NCBI RefSeq assembly: GCF_027107535.1 | Contig: NZ_CP114283.1 | Span: 6,572,001-6,636,000 of the forward strand | Length of the DNA stretch: 64,000 nucleotides | DNA from: Streptomyces aurantiacus | GTDB lineage: Bacteria; Actinomycetota; Actinomycetes; Streptomycetales; Streptomycetaceae | Direction of reading: 5' to 3' | Shown here: positions 18,662 to 27,109 of the stretch, one piece after another | How the letters are laid out: the number at the start of each line of letters is the position of its first letter | Numbering within the stretch: position 1 is the stretch's first letter | Position numbers and translations under genes: made by a program | Notes under the pieces: generated by a model | The model's input: the letters and a program-made list of their open reading frames with translations, nothing else | Told to the model about the DNA's origin: nothing | The model's database searches: none

Positions 18662-21237
18662 CCGGCTGGTGTGCTCCCGTCGTGCCGGGCGGTGAGGTCA
18701 TGACCGGGCGCGGGCGCGCTCTCGCGCGGGGCGGGCGCCTCGGGTGGTTCGTGCGCTGTGTGCGTCTCGCCGATGGGCGTGGCGTCCCTACGGGAGGGCT
18801 CCGTCCGCGGGGAATCCATGGGGGCGAGCTCCATGGGGGCCGGCCCCATGGACCCGTCGTCCCTGTACCGGGCCTCTTCCCCGTACTGGAACTCGTCCCT
18901 GTTCTGGGCCTCGGCCAGTCCGATGCCACGCTGGAAAGCAGCCATCAGACCGGGGTCGTGGCCCACGACGAACTCGGAGTCCTGCCGGGGCGCGGGTCCG
19001 CCGCGCAGTTCGGGCACGATGTGTTCCTGGGCGCGCCGCTTGGGCAGTTGGGGCCTGCCCATGGTGCCGCGCACCACGCCGTTGCGCGGGACGGGCGGTG
19101 CGACCGTGTTCTCGGCGACGGCCCGCCTGTCGTCGGGCCGGATGCCGGGGACGGCCTCGGAGGGGTTGGGCCTCGACTCGGCGCCGCGCACCGGAAGCGG
19201 GGCCGGGCCTCCTCCCCCGTTGACGGCCGTCATCCCGACCGGCGTACCGTCCCGCCGCGGCTGCGCGGGCACGGCGGTCCTCGCCTCGTGCGACGAGTGG
19301 CTCGCGCTCTCCCGACCCGGCACACGCGATACGTCGGGCGAGTCGCCGGGCACGACGCCCGGCACGCGGGTCGGCGTGCCGTGGGCAGGTGTCCCTTGCG
19401 CCGTCGCGCCCCGTTCCGAAGCTCCGTGCACCGGGGTGCCGTGTACGGGAACACCGTGTGCCGGAGTTCCGTGTGCCGGAGTCCCGTGTACTGGAGTCCC
19501 GTGTACTGGAGTCCCGTTCGCCGGGGTCTCCAGACCTGCCACGCCATGGCTTCCCATGTCATGCGCATACGTTCCATGTGCCGACATGCCATGAGAGGCA
19601 GCTGTCATATGGGCGGGAGTCCCCTGTGCGGGAGTCCCATGAGCAGCGGTCCCACGGCCGGCAGTTCCATGGGCGAGCGCCTCGGGTTCAGGCGTCCCAT
19701 GTGCCGGGATCCCCTGCGCAGGAGCCCCATGTGCAGGAGCCCCATGTGCGGCGATGCCGTGTGCGGGAGTCCCATGGGACGGGATGCCGTGGGGTGGGGT
19801 CCCAGGTGCGACGACACCATGGGCCGCCGCGCCGCGTCCCGGACCGCCCTGTGCCCTGGCGCCCTGCGTGACCGCCCCGTGCCCCACGCCGCTCTGGGCG
19901 CTCGGAACGCCACGGCCGGCGCCAGGTGAACCCGAGGCAGGGGTACCGGGGCCCAGCGCTCCGGCCGTCGAAATCGCCCCCGCCGGTGCGACACCGCTCT
20001 GTGGCCGCCCGGCCCCCGGCTGCTGCTCCTCCGGAGCGCCGAGCAGTGCCTGCGGCACGACGAGCACGGCCTGCACGCCACCGTAGATGTTGGTCTGCAA
20101 CCGCACCGCGATTCCGTGCCGCCGTGCGAGCTGCGAGACCACGAACAGACCGATCCGGCCGTCCTGCAGCAGGCTCGCGACGTTCACCTGGTCGGGGTCG
20201 GCGAGCAGCGCGTTCATCTTGTGCTGCTCGGCCAGCGGCATGCCCAGCCCGCGGTCCTCCACCTCGACGGCGAGCCCGGAGGTGACCACGTTGGCCCGCA
20301 GCAGCACCTGGGTGTGCGGGGCCGAGAACACCGTCGCGTTCTCCACGAGTTCGGCCAGCAGATGGATCACGTCGGCGACGGCGTGCCCGCGCACGGTGCC
20401 GTCGATCGGCGGTACGAGCTTGACCCGTGAGTACTGCTCGACCTCGGCGATCGCGGACCGCAGCACCTCGGTCATGGAGACCGGGTTGCTCCACTGCCGA
20501 CGCGAGACGGCGCCACCGAGCACCGCGAGGTTCTCGGCATGGCGCCGGATGCGGGTGGCGAGGTGGTCGACGTGGAAGAGGCCCTTGAGCAGGTCCGGGT
20601 CCTCGATCTCGTTCTCGAGCTCGTCGAGGATCGAGATCTCGCGGTGCACGAGGGACTGCAGCCGCCGGGCGAGGTTGACGAAGACCTCCACCTTCTGCTC
20701 GCTGCCCGCGTGGCTGGAGAGCTGGGAGGCCTGGACGACCGCGGTGACCGCACTGTCGTGGGCGGAGGCCAGGTCCTCGGCCAGCAGATCGAAGTCGTCG
20801 GCGTCCTGGGCGGGCCGGCTGTCCGGCCGGCGGGCGGGCGGCGCGTCACCGCGGCGCAGTGTCTCGACGAGGGTGTTCAGATCGGCCTGGCCGCGAACGC
20901 AGGCGCGGCGCAGCGCCCCGATGCGGTCGTGAACGGACCGGGAGGCCCGGTCGGCGGCAACGGTGGCGATCACGATGCCCGCGAGAGCGACCGCGACGGC
21001 TCCGCCGAGCACGATCCACAGGGTGGGGCCGGGGCGTGCGGCGGTCGTACGGACGGTGAAGAGCACTGCCGCGCTCGCGCTGAGGGCCACCGCGATGGGC
21101 GGCAGGATTGCGAGACGGAGCAGCTGGGAGCGTATGTGCGTCTCGGGCAGCGCCGGGGTGGAGCGGGCGACCGGTCGTCCGTGCCGTCCGCCCTCGCGGC
21201 GGTCTGCGCGGGCGGCCGGTGCGCGAAGGTGAGACAT
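18658..21237 (-). CDS. cvnA: Conservon sensor histidine kinase-like protein (CvnA) with His-Gly repeat
   Basis: 859 aa from the ATG at 21237 behind a GAGG ribosome-binding site. Two membrane segments (about 40-62 and 73-95), a helical linker, then an ATPase domain (about 290-410) with N-box ELVENATVFS, VEDRGLGMP and GLFVVSQLARRHGI. The helix before it has RRLQSLVHREISILDELE, in which conservon kinases usually lack a proven phospho-acceptor. Residues about 470-620 are a low-complexity run of HGTPA/HGTPV-like pentapeptides with about 19 His-Gly pairs. A conserved tail (PQLPKRRAQEHIVPEL) follows. It anchors the Cvn complex to the membrane. Confidence 0.93.
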   Translation of the reverse strand: MSHLRAPAARADRREGGRHGRPVARSTPALPETHIRSQLLRLAILPPIAVALSASAAVLFTVRTTAARPGPTLWIVLGGAVAVALAGIVIATVAADRASRSVHDRIGALRRACVRGQADLNTLVETLRRGDAPPARRPDSRPAQDADDFDLLAEDLASAHDSAVTAVVQASQLSSHAGSEQKVEVFVNLARRLQSLVHREISILDELENEIEDPDLLKGLFHVDHLATRIRRHAENLAVLGGAVSRRQWSNPVSMTEVLRSAIAEVEQYSRVKLVPPIDGTVRGHAVADVIHLLAELVENATVFSAPHTQVLLRANVVTSGLAVEVEDRGLGMPLAEQHKMNALLADPDQVNVASLLQDGRIGLFVVSQLARRHGIAVRLQTNIYGGVQAVLVVPQALLGAPEEQQPGAGRPQSGVAPAGAISTAGALGPGTPASGSPGAGRGVPSAQSGVGHGAVTQGARAQGGPGRGAAAHGVVAPGTPPHGIPSHGTPAHGIAAHGAPAHGAPAQGIPAHGTPEPEALAHGTAGRGTAAHGTPAQGTPAHMTAASHGMSAHGTYAHDMGSHGVAGLETPANGTPVHGTPVHGTPAHGTPAHGVPVHGTPVHGASERGATAQGTPAHGTPTRVPGVVPGDSPDVSRVPGRESASHSSHEARTAVPAQPRRDGTPVGMTAVNGGGGPAPLPVRGAESRPNPSEAVPGIRPDDRRAVAENTVAPPVPRNGVVRGTMGRPQLPKRRAQEHIVPELRGGPAPRQDSEFVVGHDPGLMAAFQRGIGLAEAQNRDEFQYGEEARYRDDGSMGPAPMELAPMDSPRTEPSRRDATPIGETHTAHEPPEAPAPRESAPAPGHDLTARHDGSTPAG
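19380..19835. repeat. 15-bp-period tandem repeat inside cvnA
   Basis: The codons for HGTPx pentapeptides form a degenerate direct repeat with a 15-base period, most regular at 19430-19520 (plus-strand unit like GTGTACTGGAGTCCC). The period is a multiple of three, so copy-number changes would keep the frame. Confidence 0.8.
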
Positions 21238-21547
21238 CGACGTCCTCGTACTGGTGTGTCGGGGCTTGTGGGGGCTCCCCCGGGTCTGCGACCGAGGCAT
21301 GCGCCGACTGGGGCATGCGCCATCGCTCGCGCCGGTCGAGAGAGCCGAAGAAATCGGCCCTCTGTCGCTCAGCGGACACTCACAGTAGTCGCCACCGCAT
21401 CAGGTGCGGTGGGCAGTTGACAAAGTCCGACGGCCGACGTCCCGCTCTGGTATGAGCGTTCGTACGACAGACCGATAAACCCCTCGTACGTGCGCCCCCT
21501 TGGTCTACCGATCCGATCAGACCTGGTCAGAAGCGGTCAGCGAAAAT
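21238..21547. other. Upstream region of cvnA
   Basis: Must contain the cvnA promoter. The only clear structure is a 7-bp hairpin CACCGCA/TGCGGTG at 21393-21411. I could not identify a -10/-35 pair with confidence. Confidence 0.3.
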
Positions 21548-21588
21548 CGGCGAGGGCCGAGGAGCAAGTCGCTCCTCGGCCCTCGCCG
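21548..21588 (-). terminator. Terminator after the metallo-beta-lactamase-fold gene
   Basis: An 18-bp perfect stem (21548-21565 with 21571-21588), loop of 5, followed on the minus strand by ATTTTCG. It lies 22 bases past the stop codon. Confidence 0.85.
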
Positions 21589-21610
21589 ATCACCTTCGCG
21601 CACGTCCATG

Positions 21611-22858
21611 TCACCCGGTGGGGACGGATTCCGGGGCTCCGGAGCCGTCCGCCCTGTCCGGCGCCTTGTCACGCGGCGTGTCGTGCACCGCCTTCTCCTC
21701 GGCGGGCCAGCCGCCGGGGGGCGGCAGGGCGACACCTCGCCACCAGGGCTCGGACGGGACGCTTTCGGCCGTGGGTTCGAAGGGTTCACCGGGGCGGGGC
21801 AGCGCGACCCGGGCACCGACCGCGCGCGCGGCGGTGACGGTGCCCTCGCCCGGCTCGGCCCAGGGGTGCGTCGACAGATTGAACGTGGCCCAGTGGATCG
21901 GCAGCATCACACCGGTGGGCCGTCCGCCCTGCAGGTCGAGGTGGGCACGCATGCCCTCCTCGGGCGTCATGTGGATGTCGGGCCAGAATTCGCTGTACGC
22001 GCCGATCTGGATCATCGTGGCGTCGAAGGGACCGTACTCGGCACCGATGTCCTTGAAGCCGGTGAAGTATCCGGTGTCGCCGCTGTGGTAGATCCGGTGC
22101 TGGTCGCCCGCGACCACCCAGGAGGCCCAGAGGGTGTGCTGCGTGTTGCGCAGGCCGCGGCCGCAGAAGTGGCGGGCCGGTGTGGCGGTCAGGGAGATTC
22201 CGCCGACCTTCGTCGTCTCGTTCCAGTCCAGCTCGCGCAGCCGGTCCGCCGGGACACCCCAGTGCTCCAGGTGGGCGCCGACGCCCAGGGGCACCGCGAA
22301 CACCGTGTCCGTGCCGGCCAGGGCCTTGATCGTGGGCAGGTCGAGGTGGTCGTAGTGATCGTGGGAGATGACGACCACGTCGACCGGGCCGAGCGCCGCC
22401 AGCGGCAGGGGCGCGGGATGCAGCCGCTTGGGCCCGGCGAAGGCGAAGGGGGAGCACCTCTCGCCCCAGACGGGGTCGAAGAGCACCCGGTGCCCGTCGA
22501 TCTCGGCGAGCACGCTGGAGTGGCCCAGCCACGTCAGCCGCAGTCCGCCGGCCGGGGGCGAGGCGAGGTCGGCGAGAGTCGTGGCGTGCACCGGCACGAC
22601 GCCCGCCGGGGCCCGGCGAACGCGCTCCTCCTTACGGAAGAAGGCCTTCGCGAACTCGAGCATGGCTCCGTCCGGACGGGGAGCGCCCTCGGGATTACGG
22701 AAGACGCCGTCCGCGAAGTTGGGCGATCTGCGGATGCGCTCCATGCGCTCACCACTCGGATCCGCGCCGAACGCGGCAGGGCGCAGAGCACGGAGCCCGG
22801 AGCTCAGAGAACGGGAACCGGTCACGGCACCTCCAGGTGGATCGGTCTGGATTTCCAT
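21611..22858 (-). CDS. MBL-fold metallohydrolase, NAPE-PLD/UlaG-like
   Basis: 415 aa. Metallo-beta-lactamase fold with the metal motif SHDHYDHLD (about 200), LTWLGHSSVLAEIDGHRVLFDPVWGERCSP before it, and YHSGDTGYF and LPIHWATFNLS after it, the arrangement of N-acylphosphatidylethanolamine phospholipase D-like and UlaG-like enzymes. Probably a cytoplasmic phosphodiesterase or lactonase; substrate unknown. Start: ATG 22858 or, equally plausible, a GTG at 22825 directly behind GGAGGTG. A strong terminator follows. The gene is divergent from the amino-acid dehydrogenase. Confidence 0.83.
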   Translation of the reverse strand: MEIQTDPPGGAVTGSRSLSSGLRALRPAAFGADPSGERMERIRRSPNFADGVFRNPEGAPRPDGAMLEFAKAFFRKEERVRRAPAGVVPVHATTLADLASPPAGGLRLTWLGHSSVLAEIDGHRVLFDPVWGERCSPFAFAGPKRLHPAPLPLAALGPVDVVVISHDHYDHLDLPTIKALAGTDTVFAVPLGVGAHLEHWGVPADRLRELDWNETTKVGGISLTATPARHFCGRGLRNTQHTLWASWVVAGDQHRIYHSGDTGYFTGFKDIGAEYGPFDATMIQIGAYSEFWPDIHMTPEEGMRAHLDLQGGRPTGVMLPIHWATFNLSTHPWAEPGEGTVTAARAVGARVALPRPGEPFEPTAESVPSEPWWRGVALPPPGGWPAEEKAVHDTPRDKAPDRADGSGAPESVPTG

Positions 22859-22973
22859 TATGGTCGCCGTCTCCGACAGCGCCGGGTCGCGCGGGCGACG
22901 GTGCGGTGTCCGTGCCGGGCACGGCGGAAGACACCCGGACGCCGTCACCCGCACCGACGAGCCGTGCAGCACG

Positions 22974-23003
22974 TTGACAGAGACGCCCGGCACTTTCGAT
23001 ACT
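22974..23003 (+). promoter_or_regulatory. Sigma-70-type promoter of the amino-acid dehydrogenase gene
   Basis: TTGACA (22974-22979), 18-base spacer, GATACT (22998-23003). The -35 matches the HrdB consensus fully and the -10 in 5 of 6. The palindrome at 23000-23019 overlaps its -10. Confidence 0.6.
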
Positions 23004-23019
23004 GACCGATCATTCAGTA
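23000..23019. promoter_or_regulatory. Palindromic operator, probably for the TetR regulator encoded downstream
   Basis: Perfect 6-bp arms TACTGA and TCAGTA separated by 8 bases (CCGATCAT), in the length range of TetR operators. It covers the end of the -10 element and the probable transcription start, so binding would block transcription. Confidence 0.6.
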
Positions 23020-23111
23020 GCGAGTTGCCGGGACCGGCACCGGGACACTGGTGCGCCCGGTTCCACGTCGGTCAAACGCTCCGACGCCCCTTCCTGTTCC
23101 CGAGGAGACCC

Positions 23112-24302
23112 GTGACCGCCCCGGACCGTGTTCCCCTGATCTCGCTCACCTGGACCGACCACGTCACCGGCCGTCAGGGGCACCTGGTCGTGGACCGGCT
23201 GGTGCGCGGTGTCTCCAGCGGCGGGTTGCGCATGCGGGCGGGATGCACGCTGGACGAGGTCGCGGCACTGGCCCGGGGAATGACCATGAAGGAGGCCCTG
23301 CACTACAACCCCGAGGGACGCTATGTCCCGCTGGGCGGCGCCAAGGGCGGGATCGACTGCGACCCGCAGGACCCGGAGGCCTACGGGCTGCTCGTGCGCT
23401 ATCTGCGGGCCATGCGCCCCTATATCGAGAACCACTGGACCACCGGGGAGGACCTCGGCCTGACGCAGGACCTGGTCGACCGGGCCGCTGCGGAGGCGGG
23501 GCTCGTGTCGTCGGTCCAGGCCGTGTATCCGCTGCTCGACGACGAGGACGCGGCACGGCGGCGGCTGGCGGACGCGTTCGCGGTCGAGGTGGACGGCATC
23601 GGGCTGGACGAACTGGTCGGCGGCTGCGGCGTGGCCGAGTCGGCGCTCGCGGCGCTGGACCGGGCCGGGGTCCCGTACGCGGGGACGCGGGTCGCCGTGC
23701 AGGGGTTCGGCACGATGGGCGGGGCCACGGCCCGGTTCCTCGCGCGCGCGGGACTGAGCGTCGTGGCGGTCGCCGACGTGAAGGGCACGATCGCCAACCC
23801 CGCCGGGCTGGACGTGGACGCGCTGCTCGCCGCCCGTGACACCTACGGCACCGTCGACCGCTCGGCCCTGCGTCCCGCCGACCGTGAACTGCCCGGTGAG
23901 GCCTGGCTGTCCGCGGAAGCCGACGTGCTGGTACCGGCGGCGGTCTCGTACTCCGTCGACACCGCCAACCAGAGCCGGATCACGGCGCGTTGGATCGTCG
24001 AGGCGGCCAACATGCCCGTCCTGCCCGAGGCGGAGGAACTGCTCGCCGCGCGGGGTGTCACCGTTCTGCCGGACGTCGTGGTCAACTCCGGGACCAACGC
24101 CTGGTGGTGGTGGACGCTCTTCGGCGACATCGGGGCGGACGCCGACGAGGCGTTCGCGTACACACGGCGTTCGATGCGTGCCCTGATCGACCAGACCCTC
24201 GCCCGCGCGGAGGCCGACGGGACGACACCGCGGGCGGCCGCGCACGCGATCGTCGCGGACCGGCTCCCGGTGATCGCCGAGCGGTTCGGCTGGTACCGGT
24301 GA
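23112..24302 (+). CDS. Glu/Leu/Phe/Val dehydrogenase family protein
   Basis: 396 aa. NAD(P)-dependent oxidative deamination of an amino acid to its 2-oxo acid. Dimerisation domain (about 1-150) with catalytic-lysine region VPLGGAKGGID and MKEALHYN; Rossmann domain (about 180-350) with VAVQGFGTMGGATARFLARAG and later EAANMPVLPEAEELLAARGVTVLPDVVVNSGT. The GTG start has GAGGAG 5 bases upstream. Substrate (Glu, Leu, Phe or Val) cannot be assigned by eye. The palindrome over its promoter and the TetR gene 68 bases downstream suggest substrate-induced derepression. Confidence 0.88.
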   Translation: MTAPDRVPLISLTWTDHVTGRQGHLVVDRLVRGVSSGGLRMRAGCTLDEVAALARGMTMKEALHYNPEGRYVPLGGAKGGIDCDPQDPEAYGLLVRYLRAMRPYIENHWTTGEDLGLTQDLVDRAAAEAGLVSSVQAVYPLLDDEDAARRRLADAFAVEVDGIGLDELVGGCGVAESALAALDRAGVPYAGTRVAVQGFGTMGGATARFLARAGLSVVAVADVKGTIANPAGLDVDALLAARDTYGTVDRSALRPADRELPGEAWLSAEADVLVPAAVSYSVDTANQSRITARWIVEAANMPVLPEAEELLAARGVTVLPDVVVNSGTNAWWWWTLFGDIGADADEAFAYTRRSMRALIDQTLARAEADGTTPRAAAHAIVADRLPVIAERFGWYR

Positions 24303-24358
24303 CGGTCCGGACGCGGCCGGTAACCGACCCTCCGACGGCGCGGCCCCCGGTCACGCAA

Positions 24359-24364
24359 TAGGGT
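24359..24364 (+). promoter_or_regulatory. Possible leaderless -10 of the TetR gene
   Basis: TAGGGT ends 6 bases before the GTG start and there is no Shine-Dalgarno sequence. Confidence 0.35.
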
Positions 24365-24370
24365 TGCCCG

Positions 24371-24991
24371 GTGGCAAGAGTCCGGTTGAGCGTGGCGGCG
24401 CGGCGTGAGGAGTTGCTGCGGGCCGCCATCCAGCAGATCGAGGCACGCGGTGTGTCCGCGGTGCGGATCGCCGACGTGGCGACCGCGCTCGGGGTGAGCA
24501 ACGCGCTGGTGCTCTATCACTTCTCGACGAAGGAGAAGCTGGTCGCCGCCGCGTTCACGTACGCGGCCGAGGACGACCTCGCCCATCTGCGCAAGCTGCT
24601 CGGGCGCCGGACGACGGCGCTGCGGCGGCTGCGGGCCGCCGTCCGCTGGTACGCGCCGACGGGGCAGGCCAAGGGCTGGCGGCTGTGGATCGAGGGCTGG
24701 GCGGTGGCGCTGCGCGAGCCCGCCCTGCGGGACGTCACCCGTGATCTGGACCGGCAGTGGAAGGCCGCGCTCGCCGGGGTGATCGCGGAGGGTGTGGCGG
24801 CGGGCGAGTTCCGCTGCCCGGACCCGACGGGCACGGCGCTGCGTCTCACCGCCCTGCTGGACGGGCTCGCCGTCCAGATGACGGCGTACTCGGGCGCGGT
24901 GTCACGTGCCCGGACCCAGCAGTGGGTGGACGAGGCACTGGCCCGCGAACTGGGCCTGGAGCGCGCGGCGTTGACGGCACCGGGCGCCTGA
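24371..24991 (+). CDS. TetR/AcrR family transcriptional regulator
   Basis: 206 aa. N-terminal TetR helix-turn-helix (about 8-60: RREELLRAAIQQIEARGVSAVRIADVATALGVSNALVLYHFSTKEKLVAAAF), helical C-terminal domain of the BetI-like TetR_C type. GTG start. It sits on the same strand right after the amino-acid dehydrogenase and is the obvious candidate to bind the palindrome at 23000-23019. The effector is likely an amino or oxo acid, by inference only. Confidence 0.9.
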   Translation: MARVRLSVAARREELLRAAIQQIEARGVSAVRIADVATALGVSNALVLYHFSTKEKLVAAAFTYAAEDDLAHLRKLLGRRTTALRRLRAAVRWYAPTGQAKGWRLWIEGWAVALREPALRDVTRDLDRQWKAALAGVIAEGVAAGEFRCPDPTGTALRLTALLDGLAVQMTAYSGAVSRARTQQWVDEALARELGLERAALTAPGA

Positions 24992-25241
24992 GACGACGTA
25001 ACGCGGGCGCGCAGGCGGACGACGTACCCCCGCGCGAAGGCGGACGACGGCGAGGGGCGGCCCGGGCCGCCCGACACCATCGGCCGGGAGGCCCCGGGCA
25101 CCCTCGGGCCTGCGAGTCACCGGCCCACCCCACCGCGTCCGGTTCGTCCCCGCCCGCTTCTGCCTTGCCCGGGAGCCCGCCGGGGAACTGTCCGGCCCCT
25201 GGGGCCCGGCAGCCCTCGCCGCCCCACAGCCCTCCGGGCCT

Positions 25242-26060
25242 TCAGGCGACCGCTTCGATCCACAACTTGATGTCGCCCGGCGACAGATTTCCCTTCGCCA
25301 CCACGTGGTCGCCGGAGGACTCCCCGCGCAGCCGGCGGCCGATCCACGGCACGAGGTACTCGCGTGCCCACTGGACGTTGTCCCGCCGCATCTCCAGCGT
25401 GCCGCGCGGCGGCAGCGTCGGCCACGGCTGGTCCGGATCCGCGGGCACCTCCAGGCCGAGGACCTGGCCGGCGCGCAGGGCGACGCGGGTGTGCCCCTCG
25501 GGAGACAGGTGGAGCCGGTCGCCGTCCCAGGCCCGCCGGTCCTGGATGGTCTTGAGGGACCACAGGTCGAGCACGGGACAGCCGTACCGGTCGGCGATGG
25601 CCCGGATATGGAGGTTGTACGTGGCGATCTTGCCGCGCATGTGCCTGAGTACGGGTACGTCACGGGTGTCGAAGCCGGTCGTCACGAGGACCGTGCCGAC
25701 GGCCGACGTGAGGTCCGCGACGGCGCGTTCGAAGCGCTCCGCGACCTCGTCGGGGTCGGTGCCGGGCCGGATGATGTCGTTGCCTCCCGCGCAGAAGGAG
25801 ACCATGTCCGGCGCGAGCTCCTTGGCCCGCCGCAGCTGGTGCTCGACGATCTGGTCGAGCAGTTTCCCGCGGACCGCGAGGTTGGTGTAGTCGAACTCGC
25901 CCTCGGGCCGCCGGTCCGCGAGCAGTACCGCGAACCGGTCGGCCCAGCCCACGAAGGAGCCGTCCGGGCCAGGGTCGCCGACGCCCTCGGTGAAGCTGTC
26001 CCCCACCGCCACGTACGACCCGATCACTGATCTGTTGTCATTCTTCGAATCGTCTGCCAC
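25242..26060 (-). CDS. SGNH/GDSL hydrolase family protein
   Basis: 272 aa, no signal peptide. Catalytic serine in AVGDSFTEG (block I), NLAVRGK (block II), CAGGNDII (block III) and the Asp-His pair in DRLHLSPEGH (block V). The Ser, Gly, Asn and His of the family are all present. Esterase or lipase on a small acyl or acetyl ester, intracellular. GTG start. It stands alone between a TetR gene and a secreted protein gene; substrate unknown. Confidence 0.9.
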   Translation of the reverse strand: MADDSKNDNRSVIGSYVAVGDSFTEGVGDPGPDGSFVGWADRFAVLLADRRPEGEFDYTNLAVRGKLLDQIVEHQLRRAKELAPDMVSFCAGGNDIIRPGTDPDEVAERFERAVADLTSAVGTVLVTTGFDTRDVPVLRHMRGKIATYNLHIRAIADRYGCPVLDLWSLKTIQDRRAWDGDRLHLSPEGHTRVALRAGQVLGLEVPADPDQPWPTLPPRGTLEMRRDNVQWAREYLVPWIGRRLRGESSGDHVVAKGNLSPGDIKLWIEAVA

Positions 26061-26173
26061 ATCGGCCCATGATTCACCTTCGCGTGTGAGCTACGCGACC
26101 GTAGGAAAGGGTTGACGGGCGGTGAGATAGGCCACTCGTCAAGTGTTGGTCAATCCCGGAATAAGGGGGCGGA

Positions 26174-26893
26174 TCAAGGGCGTTGCCGCAGCTCGCCGAC
26201 CCGGAAGTCCGTGATCGCGAAGTGGCTCCACACGGTCCGGAACGCGAAGTGCCCTCGCGTGTACGGCTCCGGGTCGTCGTGGTCGAAGACGAGTCGCCCG
26301 TTGTTCCACCACTGGACCGTCGAGCCGTCCGAGACGATCCGGACCCTGTTGGGCCGGTTCGCCGTGAGCAGGGGTTCCGTGTAGTCGAGGATCAGCGGCC
26401 GTACGCCCGCCTCGCCGACGTAGCGACGCAACCTGGTCGTGGTGTTGCCGTTCGCGCCGTATCCGGCGTAGTACGTCCTGAGGTGGTCGTACTCGGCGAG
26501 CGCGCCGCCCCGGGGCGTGGCGAAGAGGTCGTCGGGTGAGCGCGCGTCGGTGGCGTTCCAGAAGTTGTTGAGGTCCGAGACCCGGTCGTTGGCCCCGCCC
26601 GCGGAGATCGCCGTGGCGGTGTACCCGATGACGTACGGCCCTCGCAGAGCGCGCCTGAACCAGACCGTCGCGCCGCTCGGCACGTCGATGTCCAGGACGC
26701 CCCGCGCGGCGGTGACGGTGCCGCCGTCCTGGAGCTCGGTCGCCCACTGGGAGAGACCGTGCCGGAAGTCGTCGCGGGCGATGAGCCGGCCCGGGCGGTG
26801 GCGGGACGACGCACTCGCCTGCCGTCCCGGGACGAGCGCCGCGAGCCCGGCGCCCGCGGCCAGGGCTCCGAGCGCTCTGCGGGTGGTCGTCAT
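26174..26893 (-). CDS. Secreted DUF6250-like protein, possible polysaccharide-binding or -degrading protein
   Basis: 239 aa from the ATG at 26893 behind GGAG. Twin-arginine-like signal TTTRRALGALAAGAGLAAL, cleavage probably near SASSRH. The mature part is an all-beta concanavalin-like domain: IARDDFRHGLSQWATELQDGG, WFRRALRGPYVIGYTA, LNNFWNATDARSPDD, YYAGYGANGNTTTRLRRYV, STVQWWNNGRLVFDH. It resembles DUF6250 (also DUF1961-like) domains found in polysaccharide-use clusters; this assignment is from memory. A LacI-type operator upstream supports a carbohydrate role. Confidence 0.72.
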   Translation of the reverse strand: MTTTRRALGALAAGAGLAALVPGRQASASSRHRPGRLIARDDFRHGLSQWATELQDGGTVTAARGVLDIDVPSGATVWFRRALRGPYVIGYTATAISAGGANDRVSDLNNFWNATDARSPDDLFATPRGGALAEYDHLRTYYAGYGANGNTTTRLRRYVGEAGVRPLILDYTEPLLTANRPNRVRIVSDGSTVQWWNNGRLVFDHDDPEPYTRGHFAFRTVWSHFAITDFRVGELRQRP

Positions 26894-26921
26894 GGCGGCT
26901 CCTTCGGGCGTCACGGTCGCA

Positions 26922-26933
26922 GAAAGCGCTTGC
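26922..26933. promoter_or_regulatory. LacI-type operator
   Basis: GAAAGCGCTTGC has the perfect 8-bp core AAGCGCTT typical of LacI/GalR family operators with a central CG step. It lies about 30 bases before the start of the secreted DUF6250-like protein gene. Confidence 0.5.
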
Positions 26934-27026
26934 GGAGATCACTGTGTCCGCACCGGTACGCCCTTGTCGAGACGTCGCCCGGCCACGCCACAGGACCGCA
27001 ACAAGCCGACCCAGGAAGCCGGCACA

Positions 27027-27067
27027 CCGAAGGCCGGACCCCGGGGATCACAGGGTCCGGCCTTCGG
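27027..27067 (-). terminator. Terminator of the LysM-M23 peptidase gene
   Basis: Perfect 15-bp stem (27027-27041 with 27053-27067) and an 11-base loop, starting 42 bases after the stop codon. Confidence 0.85.
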
Positions 27068-27109
27068 AGACGAGCCGGGCAATACGGGCCCGCGGAGGCG
27101 GGCCGGGCG

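Noticed and set aside
19380..19835. Regular repeats that could suggest a CRISPR array
   Set aside because: The repeats are 15 bp, contiguous, coding and in frame; there are no spacers and no cas genes.
22368..23111. N-terminal extension of the amino-acid dehydrogenase
   Set aside because: The extended frame runs antisense through the metallohydrolase gene and across the promoter and operator; GAGGAG and family length support the GTG at 23112.
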